DNA of 64,000 nt, taken from NCBI GenBank assembly GCA_018822105.1, contig JAHJLB010000051.1:62001-126000 (forward strand), written 5' to 3'. Both the position numbers and the translations under genes were made by a program. The notes beneath the pieces are model-generated. The model worked only from the letters and a program-made list of their open reading frames with translations. It made no database searches and had not been told where the DNA came from. The stretch is from Pseudomonadota bacterium. GTDB lineage: Bacteria; Desulfobacterota; Desulfovibrionia; Desulfovibrionales; Desulfovibrionaceae. This document shows positions 43,889 through 50,432 of the stretch, piece by piece. Each line of letters begins with the position of its first letter. Positions within the stretch are counted from its first letter, which is position 1.

Positions 43889-44482
43889 CTACTTCTTCAG
43901 TTCGGCAACGATGCCCGCGAGCGGACGCCCGTCCGGGGTCTTGGCGCCCGGGTTGACCTCAATGAGCCGGCCCCAGGCGCTGGCGGCCCCGGCCTTGTCG
44001 CCGGTGTCGTGCAGCAGCACCACGCCCTTGTTGTACAGGGCGTTCTCGTGGCGCGCATTGAGCTTCAGAGCAGCCTCGAAGCTCTGCAGGGCCTTCTTCT
44101 GCAGCCCCGCCTCGCGCTGCATGATGCCCAGGTCGGTCCAGACGTCCGGGCTTGCCGCGCCCAGGGCGATGGCCTTTTCGTAGGCCCCGATGGCCTTGTT
44201 CGCCTGGTGGGTGTCGAAGTACAGGTTGGCCAGCTCCACCCACGCGCCCTGGTCGCCGGGCTTGGCGGCCGTGGCGATCTCGAGCTGGCTGATGTGCGCC
44301 AGCTCGGCCTCGTGCTCGTGCCCGTCGCCCGGGGCGGAAGCCGCCGCCCCGGCCTGGGCCGGCATGGCCGCGGGCTGGCGCAGCTCCATGACCACCGTTC
44401 CGGCGAAGAATCCCGCAGCCAGGGCTATGACCACCGCAGCCATGAGCTCACCCCTGCCAAAAGTCCGTTTCGTCTCCGGCAT
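43889..44482 (-). CDS. Membrane-anchored TPR protein of the arsenic operon
   Basis: A 197-residue protein with one N-terminal membrane helix (about residues 14-32) and at least three tetratricopeptide repeats after residue 70, for example AIGAYEKAIALGAASPDVWTDLG and a following QSFEAALKLNARHENAL. It is probably a periplasmic or membrane-tethered scaffold. It lies between the redox genes and the DUF2703 gene of the same operon. A specific role in arsenic handling is unproven. Confidence 0.75.
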   Translation of the reverse strand: MPETKRTFGRGELMAAVVIALAAGFFAGTVVMELRQPAAMPAQAGAAASAPGDGHEHEAELAHISQLEIATAAKPGDQGAWVELANLYFDTHQANKAIGAYEKAIALGAASPDVWTDLGIMQREAGLQKKALQSFEAALKLNARHENALYNKGVVLLHDTGDKAGAASAWGRLIEVNPGAKTPDGRPLAGIVAELKK

Positions 44483-44526
44483 CTGCCGTTCTCCTTTGCG
44501 CCGCCACGCAGTGTGGCGGGGTTGCG

Positions 44527-44916
44527 CTATTCCAGGCGCTGTGCCGCGAGGCGCCCGGCGTTCTTGATCATCTCCTCGGGCAGGGCCTCAAACTCGCGGC
44601 CATCGACCATGAGCGTGCGGCAGTCCGTCTGCCGGCCCAGCAGCTCGCAGCAGGACTGGCAACGGTTCATGCCGACCTCCGCGCCCACGAGCTCCTCCAG
44701 CGCCGCTCCATTGAAAAAGACCCGGTTGGATTCCGCCACGGCGAAGGGCGGCAGCACCTTTTCGGTCAACACGACCTCAATGTCCAGCGGGGCCAGCTCC
44801 CGGCGCAGCGCATCCGCTGCCCGGCGGACGCTTGCACCGGTGTCGCCGCAGCGCTCGCAGGTCTCGGCGCCAACTGTCACCCGCTGCCACAGGATGTCGA
44901 GCTTTTTCTGAGCCAT
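44527..44916 (-). CDS. DUF2703 cysteine-rich protein
   Basis: A 129-residue protein with the family signatures ETCERCGDTGASVRRA, FFNGAALEELVGAEVGMNRCQSCC and TDCRTLMV. Cysteines are at 20, 23, 86, 89, 90 and 99. The family is common in arsenic and organoarsenical loci of anaerobes; a metalloid or thiol role is likely, but the biochemistry is unknown. I start at ATG 44916; the longer frame upstream would overlap the permease. It lies 23 bp after that permease. Confidence 0.8.
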   Translation of the reverse strand: MAQKKLDILWQRVTVGAETCERCGDTGASVRRAADALRRELAPLDIEVVLTEKVLPPFAVAESNRVFFNGAALEELVGAEVGMNRCQSCCELLGRQTDCRTLMVDGREFEALPEEMIKNAGRLAAQRLE

Positions 44917-44939
44917 TGGGCCAGCCTCCCCATGCAATG

Positions 44940-46064
44940 CTACAATATCACGTTGAACAGGAACCCGACCAGCAGGATGCCCAGCCCCACCACGCCGGCG
45001 AACACGCCGATGAGCCTGGGCTTGAGCACCCTGCGCAGGATGACCATCTCCGGCAGGGAAAGGGCGATGACGCTCATCATGAAGGCCAGCACGGTGCCCA
45101 GGGCCGCGCCCTTTTCCAGCAGGGCGTGCACCACGGGCACGATGCCCGCCGCGTTGGAGTACATGGGGATGCCGATGACCACGGCGGCAGGCACGCTCCA
45201 CCACGCCCCCCGGCCCATGACGGAGGCCAGGACGCCCTCGGGCACGTAGCCGTGGATGCCCGCGCCCACGGCTATGCCCGCCACCACCCAGGGCCAGACC
45301 TTGCCCACGATGTCGCGCACGGCCATGGCCCCGGCCTCCAGGCGGCCGGCCCAGGAAGGCTCTGGCGCCTCTTCGCCGCCATTGGTGGCGCGGATGTTCA
45401 GCACCCAGTCCTCGACGTGCCGCTCCATGCCCAGCTTGCCGATGACGAAGCCCGAGGCCATGGCCACGGCCAGGCCGGTGCCCATGTAGATGGCCGCCAC
45501 CTTCCAGCCCAGCAGGCCGTAGAGCAGCACCACCGCGATCTCGTTGACCATGGGCGCGGAGATGAGGAAGGAGAAGGTCACGCCCAGGGGCACCCCGGCC
45601 CCGAGGAAGCCGATGAACAGCGGCACCGCCGAGCAGGAGCAGAAGGGTGTGACGATGCCCAAAAGCGCGGCCAGCACGTTGCCGAAGGCCTCGCTCCTGC
45701 CCGCCAGCACGCGCCGGGTGCGCTCCGGGGTGAAGAAGCTGCGCAGGACGCCCACGCCAAAGACCACCAGGGCCAGGAGCAGCAGCACCTTGGGCGTGTC
45801 GTAGAGAAAGAACTCCACGCTGGCGGCCAGGTGCGCGCCCTGGGCAAGCCCCAAAACCGAGTAGGTGGCGAAATGCGCCAGCCCGGCCAGGCTCTGGTAG
45901 AGGAACCACCACGCGACCAGCAGCAGGACGCCGAGGCCGACCCTGCGGACCAGAACGCCCCGGTCCTCCAGGACCGTCGGCTGGGGCTCCTGCCCCGCTT
46001 GAACCCGCTGGCAGGCGCAGGGAGCGCCGAGGTCAAGCGGCTGCAAGGGCTTCAATTCGCTCAT
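44940..46064 (-). CDS. ArsP-type permease (DUF318)
   Basis: A 374-residue permease with about eight or more helices and the DUF318 core segment GIVTPFCSCSAVPLFIGFLGAG, where C142 and C144 (CSC) form the pair typical of ArsP-like proteins that export trivalent organoarsenicals. A second core motif, VVIGIPMYSNAAGIVPV, is the paired copy. The N-terminus adds CAC (C16, C18), which may be a metal site. The start overlaps the arsC stop as ATGA. With Acr3 the operon then has two efflux proteins; the substrate difference is inferred from family. Confidence 0.85.
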   Translation of the reverse strand: MSELKPLQPLDLGAPCACQRVQAGQEPQPTVLEDRGVLVRRVGLGVLLLVAWWFLYQSLAGLAHFATYSVLGLAQGAHLAASVEFFLYDTPKVLLLLALVVFGVGVLRSFFTPERTRRVLAGRSEAFGNVLAALLGIVTPFCSCSAVPLFIGFLGAGVPLGVTFSFLISAPMVNEIAVVLLYGLLGWKVAAIYMGTGLAVAMASGFVIGKLGMERHVEDWVLNIRATNGGEEAPEPSWAGRLEAGAMAVRDIVGKVWPWVVAGIAVGAGIHGYVPEGVLASVMGRGAWWSVPAAVVIGIPMYSNAAGIVPVVHALLEKGAALGTVLAFMMSVIALSLPEMVILRRVLKPRLIGVFAGVVGLGILLVGFLFNVIL

Positions 46065-46528
46065 GCCTTCTCCCCGGCGCTCTTCCGCGCCTCGACCCAG
46101 GCCAGGATCGCCTTCTCGATGTCGTCGCGCACGGCGCGCACCCGCGCCAGCTTGTCTTCCCGGCTGACGCCCCCCTCAACCAGGATGGCGCCGGGATCGT
46201 CGAAGCTCCAGCGCTCGGTCGCCCGCACGCCGGGCACAAGGGGGCACACCCCGGCGGCCTTGTCGCACACGGTGACGACCACGTCGAAGGTCTGGCCCTT
46301 GGCCGCCAGACCGGCCACGGCCTCGGCCACGAGCTTGGTGCGCTTGCGCGAGATGTCGATGCCGCGCTCGGCCATGACGGCCACGGCGAGTTCGTTGATG
46401 GGCGCTGGCTCAATGCCTGCGCTGCAGGCCTCATAGTCATCGGGGGCCAGATGGGCGAGGAGGGCCTCGGCCATCTGGCTGCGGGCGGAGTTCTGGCCGC
46501 AGACGAACAGCACACGGGTCTTTTGCAT
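46061..46528 (-). CDS. arsC: Arsenate reductase ArsC (LMW-PTP type)
   Basis: A 155-residue thioredoxin-coupled arsenate reductase. The nucleophile is C10 in the CX5R motif CGQNSAR, with the resolving pair C88 and C95 in VCDKAAGVC, and the acid aspartate is in FDDPGA. The disulfide must be reduced by thioredoxin, which matches the redox genes next door. It overlaps the permease gene. The ATG at 46528 follows a GGAAGA site. Confidence 0.95.
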   Translation of the reverse strand: MQKTRVLFVCGQNSARSQMAEALLAHLAPDDYEACSAGIEPAPINELAVAVMAERGIDISRKRTKLVAEAVAGLAAKGQTFDVVVTVCDKAAGVCPLVPGVRATERWSFDDPGAILVEGGVSREDKLARVRAVRDDIEKAILAWVEARKSAGEKA

Positions 46529-46555
46529 GGGGTGTCTTCCTTGGGGTGAACCGGG

Positions 46556-46927
46556 CTAAGGGTTGGCCGGGGCCGGGCCGCAGCAGGAGGGCTGCGCGGA
46601 GCTGCCGAGGGGGACGAGCCGCCCGGCCGTCTGGCGCATGGCCAATATTTCGGGGTCCGCCTCCAGCCAGCCCGGCAGGGCGGCCAGCATGGCCTGGGCG
46701 TAAATCGAGGCCGGGGCCAGGCGGTAATGCACCCAGGAGCCCACTTTGCGGCCCTTGATGAGCCCGGCGTCCACCAGCACCTTGAGGTGCCTGGACACCG
46801 TGGGCTGGGCCAGACCGAGCAGGCCTATGATTTCACAGGCGCACATCTCGCGCGCCTCCAGCATCTTGAGCACCTTCACCCGTCCGGGATCGGAAAGGGC
46901 CTTCATGACCTTCACCAGTTCGCGCAT
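46556..46927 (-). CDS. arsR: ArsR-family metalloid-sensing repressor
   Basis: A 123-residue ArsR/SmtB repressor that releases DNA on binding arsenite. The DNA-binding helix LAQPTVSRHLKVLVDAGLI is clear. The metalloid site is MCACEII with C29 and C31 at the start of helix alpha-3, as in type I ArsR (ELCVCDL). An additional C-terminal CC pair at SAQPSCCGP is unusual. It is first in the arsenic operon, with a matching promoter-operator upstream. Confidence 0.93.
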   Translation of the reverse strand: MRELVKVMKALSDPGRVKVLKMLEAREMCACEIIGLLGLAQPTVSRHLKVLVDAGLIKGRKVGSWVHYRLAPASIYAQAMLAALPGWLEADPEILAMRQTAGRLVPLGSSAQPSCCGPAPANP

Positions 46928-46962
46928 GCTTCCCTCCCCATCCGCATTCTTCGACCTTGAGA

Positions 46963-46995
46963 CATAGCTATATGGCGATATGACCATCATGTCAA
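46963..46995 (-). promoter_or_regulatory. Promoter and overlapping ArsR operator of the arsenic operon
   Basis: On the minus strand TTGACA (46995-46990), a 17-bp spacer and TATAGC (46972-46967) form a strong sigma70-type promoter. An imperfect dyad of about 20 bp at 46963-46982, with outer arms CATA and TATG, covers the -10 box and the 3' part of the spacer. Repressor binding there would block polymerase. This is the usual logic for ArsR autoregulation. Confidence 0.7.
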
Positions 46996-47160
46996 CCACG
47001 GACCACGCCTTTAAGCGGACTGTCCCACGGCTCGGGCAAGGAGGAGGCCCGCCGTCCACGCAGGGGCGAAGCAGCCGGCCTGGGCGGAGGGGGGGGCGGC
47101 GGGGGCGGGGGCAGAGCGCTTTCAGGTCCAGGGTGGAGCCGCAGGGCTGCGCAGGTTCGA

Positions 47161-47529
47161 TTATCCACAAATGCCCCTCCGGGCCTCCGGCGCAGATGGC
47201 GGCCTTTGGCAGGGCCGCCCCCCCTCGGCGTCGCAGTCCAGGACGAGGGCCTTGTCGCGGGAGAGGCTGCGGGGCATGGCGGAAAGCCGTCCGATGCCCC
47301 GCGCGATGCGCTCCCCGGTGCCGTCCCAGTGCATGGCGTCGGCCCATTTCCCGGAGGGGCGGTGGACGTCGGGATGCAGACAGGGGTAGTCCGGGCTCAT
47401 TGCCCCTAGCTCACAGAACCGCAGCCAATCCAGGGCAATGTCCTAGCCTTCCGGGGGAAAGCCAGGCACCTCGCCCATCCGCCCCGAGGCCCTGCTGGCC
47501 GCGGTGATGTGCGCGCAGGCCCCTGGCAT
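47161..47529 (-). pseudogene. Decayed zinc-dependent phospholipase-C-like gene
   Basis: Read in one frame from an ATG at 47529 (AGGGAGG just upstream), the product begins MPGACAHITAAS, ends its first part at an in-frame TAG at 47443-47445, then resumes with ALDWLRFCELGAMSPDYP, KWADAMHWDGTGERI and about 50 more residues. The pattern, an N-terminal MPGxxxHI, an ELGAxSPDYP motif and a WADxMHW motif, is what I recall for the zinc-dependent phospholipase C family, whose members are over 300 residues long. The stop and the missing C-terminal two-thirds mark it as a remnant. The rest of the gap between arsR and wrbA (46996-47160 and 47530-47742) shows no gene. Confidence 0.6.
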
Positions 47530-47742
47530 GCCCCCTCCCTGGCTTCGATGGTCCCGCTGCGGCATGCCTGCTAGCGAACGCATACGAGACGATGGACGAC
47601 CAGAAAGCTGATGCCCACGGGACGGGGAACACCTCGCCGCCTGCGCACGGGCACTGGACAAGGGCTGGAAATCGTCCTAAAGAATTAGAATAGGAATCAT
47701 CCGCAGGTGCCCGCCACCCTGTAACCGTCTGTCGGAGGCCTC

Positions 47743-48354
47743 ATGAAATTCGCCATCGTCTTCTACTCCATGTATGGCCATATTTACGCCATGGCCAAGG
47801 CTGCGGCCGAGGCCGCCCGCGAGGTGCCCGGCACCGACGCCGTCCTGTACCGCGTGCCGGAGACCCTGCCCGAAGAGGTGCTGGGGAAAATGGGCGCGCA
47901 GGACGCGGCAAAGGCCATGTCCGGCATCCCCCTGGCCACCCCGGAGGTGCTGGCTGAGGCCGACGCCATCCTCTTCGGCACGCCCACGCGCTTTGGCAAC
48001 ATGTGCGGGCAGATGCGCCAGTTCCTGGACTCCACCGGCGGCCTGTGGATGAAGGGAGCCCTCGTCGGCAAGCCCGGCGGCGTGTTCGCCAGTTCGGCCA
48101 CGCAGCACGGCGGCCAGGAGTCCACCATCCTGACCTTCCTGCCCACCCTGCTGCACCAGGGCATGGTGGTGGTGGGCCTGCCCTACTCCTTCCAAGGCCA
48201 GATGGGCGTGGACGAAGTCATGGGCAACTCGCCGTACGGGGCCAGCACCATCGCCGGAGGCGACGGCTCGCGCATGCCGAGCCAGCGCGACCTGGACGGG
48301 GTGCGCTTCCAGGCCAGGCACCTGGCCGGCATCGCCCACAAGCTCATGGCTTAA
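47743..48354 (+). CDS. wrbA: NAD(P)H:quinone oxidoreductase WrbA
   Basis: A flavodoxin-fold FMN enzyme that makes two-electron quinone reduction. The 203 residues show the FMN phosphate region [12 protein letters not shown], the segment [30 protein letters not shown] and [14 protein letters not shown], all WrbA signatures. A ribosome site GGAGG precedes the ATG. It starts a plus-strand group with a cytochrome c and a haem-type membrane protein, 43 bp before the cytochrome. An upstream AT-rich TAAAGAATTAGAAT segment is a candidate promoter. Confidence 0.95.
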   Translation: MKFAIVFYSMYGHIYAMAKAAAEAAREVPGTDAVLYRVPETLPEEVLGKMGAQDAAKAMSGIPLATPEVLAEADAILFGTPTRFGNMCGQMRQFLDSTGGLWMKGALVGKPGGVFASSATQHGGQESTILTFLPTLLHQGMVVVGLPYSFQGQMGVDEVMGNSPYGASTIAGGDGSRMPSQRDLDGVRFQARHLAGIAHKLMA

Positions 48355-48397
48355 GGCCACAATATTTCCTGAAACCCGCACAACACGGAGGCAGCCC

Positions 48398-48709
48398 ATG
48401 AAAACCAACCTTCTCCTCGCCCTGACCCTGTCATTCGCCCTTTGCGCCACGGCTCTGGCCGCCGGCCCCGCAGTGGACGGCGCGGCCCTGTACAAGGCCA
48501 AGTGCGCCAGCTGCCACGGCGCGGACGGCAGCAAGACGATCCTGAGCAAGCCGGTCAAGGGCCTGTCCGCCGCCGACACCGCCAAGAAGATGGAGGGCTA
48601 CAAGGCCAAGACCTACGGCGGCACCAAGAAGGCCACCATGGAGAACCTCTCCAGCAATCTCTCCGAGGCCGACATCAAGGCCCTGGCGGCCTTCATCGCC
48701 AAGCTGTAG
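48398..48709 (+). CDS. Class I c-type cytochrome
   Basis: A 103-residue periplasmic monohaem cytochrome with a signal peptide (to ALAAG, about residue 22) and haem motif CASCH at 36-40. M81 in KKATMENL is the likely sixth ligand. Size and order match cytochrome c553-like proteins of sulfate reducers. GGAGG precedes the ATG. A long hairpin follows before the next gene. Confidence 0.9.
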   Translation: MKTNLLLALTLSFALCATALAAGPAVDGAALYKAKCASCHGADGSKTILSKPVKGLSAADTAKKMEGYKAKTYGGTKKATMENLSSNLSEADIKALAAFIAKL

Positions 48710-48727
48710 CAGCCGCGGGCGCGGAGG

Positions 48728-48769
48728 CCCGGCGCCATCTCCCGGAGGACTCCGGGGGAGGGCGCCGGG
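48728..48769 (+). repeat. Long hairpin between cytochrome c and membrane-protein genes
   Basis: A perfect 9-bp outer stem, CCCGGCGCC (48728-48736) with GGCGCCGGG (48761-48769), encloses a second stem (CTCCCGGA with TCCGGGGGAG, two bulged bases). No T-run follows. It may partly terminate or stabilise the cytochrome message. Confidence 0.45.
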
Positions 48770-48803
48770 ACACGCGGCCTAAACGTCTTTCAGGGAGCCG
48801 CCC

Positions 48804-49235
48804 GTGGTCCTGTGGATCCATCCTGTGATGCAGGCCCTGGCCGTATGCCTGTCGATCTACGTGCTGCATCTTGGCTGGGTGCGCTTCCGCTTTGCCCACC
48901 TGGGGCGCAAGGACGCGGCGTTCCCCTGGAGACGGCACGTGCGGCTGGGCGCAGCGGTGCTGGCCACCTGGGCCCTGGCCTTTGCCCTGGGCCTGGGCGC
49001 GGTCTGGTGGGCCTGGCGGAGCGTCTTCGTCACGGGAAGACACGTCCAGGTGGCGCTGGCCATGCTGCCGCTCATCGCCTTCGGGCTGGGGTCCGGGATG
49101 GTCATGGACCGGGTGAAGGCCAGGCGCACGCTTTTGCCCCTGGCCCACGGCCTCGGCAACGCCGTGCTGGTGCTCCTGGCGCTGCTGCAGCTCTACACGG
49201 GCGGCATCGTGCTGTGGAACATGGCTTTCGGCTAG
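48804..49235 (+). CDS. DUF4079-like cytochrome b561-type membrane protein
   Basis: A 143-residue protein with about four transmembrane helices and histidines near helix ends, for example IHPVMQALAVCLSIYVLHLGW and LLPLAHGLGNAVLVLLALLQLYTG. The pattern resembles DUF4079/cytochrome b561-type haem proteins. It may exchange electrons with the preceding cytochrome c or with quinones. The start is GTG at 48804, with AGGGAG six bases upstream. I am unsure of the exact family. Confidence 0.6.
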   Translation: MVLWIHPVMQALAVCLSIYVLHLGWVRFRFAHLGRKDAAFPWRRHVRLGAAVLATWALAFALGLGAVWWAWRSVFVTGRHVQVALAMLPLIAFGLGSGMVMDRVKARRTLLPLAHGLGNAVLVLLALLQLYTGGIVLWNMAFG

Positions 49236-49325
49236 GCCGGAAGCCACGTCGCTGACCGGATGCTGCGCGGACATCGCGCCGGAACCCCCTCGCAGGGATC
49301 CGAGCGCTCTCCCTGAAGGCCTTTT

Positions 49326-49347
49326 CGGGCGCAAGCCCGTTGTTCTT
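49326..49347 (+). terminator. Putative Rho-independent terminator after the wrbA group
   Basis: CGGGC/GCCCG with a GCAA tetraloop (49326-49339), followed by TTGTTCTT. The stem is short, but the GNRA-type loop and the T-rich tail fit a terminator. The remaining stretch to 49455 has no gene. Confidence 0.5.
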
Positions 49348-49455
49348 CACACCCCGTCCATGCTACGGTACGGGAAAGCGCCTGGGGCTGAAGCGCAGGC
49401 TGCCCAGAGGCCCCGAGGTCCCCAACACCCGCTTCTGGCTGGGAGGAGCAAGCGT

Positions 49456-50418
49456 TTGGCTGCACGCGGAGCACGATCCCGTCCGGCACCATCAAGCCGG
49501 TTGTCCCTGGCCGCGGCCCTGTGCGCCCTGCTGCTGCTCGGCGCAGGCTGCTCCCCCGCTGCGGACGACGAGCCGGCCCTGCGCGTGGACCTGTCCAAGC
49601 GCCAGGAGACAGTGGCCCCGGCCCCGGCTGCGGGCGTCACCTACGCCTACCTGCCCCAGTATTCGCACACCACCTCCCACAAGCGCCACCACCTGCTGGT
49701 GGAGTATCTGTCCAAGGCCACGGGCCTGCCCATGCGCCAGGTCTTTCCAGACACCTTTGACGAGCACGTGAAGATGGTGGCCCTGGGCCAGATCGACATC
49801 TCCTTCACCAACCCCTTCGTCTCCATCAAGCTGGCCCGGCAGGGGGCCAAAACCTTCGCCCGCACCGTCAAGGCCTCGGGCAAGGCCGACTTCCGCTGCG
49901 AGATCATCTGCCGCAGCGACAACCGCGAGCTCAAGACCTTGGCCGACTGCCGTGGCAAGCGCTGGATCGCCGTGGACCCGCTCTCGGCGGGCGGGTACCT
50001 GTTCGCCCTGGGGCATTTCCTCGACCTGGGCATGGCCCGGCAGGACTTCGCGGAGATCGCCTTTGCGCCGGGCCCCGGAGGCAAGCAGGAGAACGTGGTG
50101 CTGGCCGTGCTGGCCGGCAAGTACGACTTCGGCACCATCCGCGAGGGCACCCTCGACGTGCTCAAGGGCCGCGTGGACCTGGACCAGATCCGCGTCCTGG
50201 GCCGCACCAAGGCCTATCCGGAGTGGCTCTTCGCCGCGCGCAAGGGCCTGGACCAGGGACTCGTGGACAGGATCGCCGCAGCCATGTTCGCCCTTGATCC
50301 AGCCAACCCCGAGCACGCGGCCATCCTGGAGGCCGCCGGCCTCAAGGCCATCATCCCGGCCCAGGACCAGGACCTCGACCCGGTGCGCGAGCTGGCCCGC
50401 AAGCTCGGGCTGGACTAG
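49456..50418 (+). CDS. PhnD-like substrate-binding lipoprotein
   Basis: A 320-residue lipoprotein with lipobox LLGAGC (C32). The binding fold belongs to the phosphate/phosphonate (PhnD) and type 2 class: VTYAYLPQYSHTTSHKRHHLLVEYLSKATG, shown here in part as VEYLSKATG, then IDISFTNPFVSIKL, KRWIAVDPLSAGGY and NVVLAVLAGKYDFGTIREGT. No permease or ATPase follows; a histidine kinase gene starts 14 bp downstream, so it is probably the ligand sensor for that kinase. The start is TTG at 49456 with GGAGG nine bases upstream, and it gives a standard lipoprotein signal. Confidence 0.8.
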   Translation: MAARGARSRPAPSSRLSLAAALCALLLLGAGCSPAADDEPALRVDLSKRQETVAPAPAAGVTYAYLPQYSHTTSHKRHHLLVEYLSKATGLPMRQVFPDTFDEHVKMVALGQIDISFTNPFVSIKLARQGAKTFARTVKASGKADFRCEIICRSDNRELKTLADCRGKRWIAVDPLSAGGYLFALGHFLDLGMARQDFAEIAFAPGPGGKQENVVLAVLAGKYDFGTIREGTLDVLKGRVDLDQIRVLGRTKAYPEWLFAARKGLDQGLVDRIAAAMFALDPANPEHAAILEAAGLKAIIPAQDQDLDPVRELARKLGLD

Positions 50419-50432
50419 GGGAGGCCGGGGAC

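Noticed and set aside
47443-47445. Possible readthrough or recoded amber codon (pyrrolysine)
   Set aside because: The gene is also truncated at its 3' end, and no recoding machinery is seen, so simple decay is more likely.
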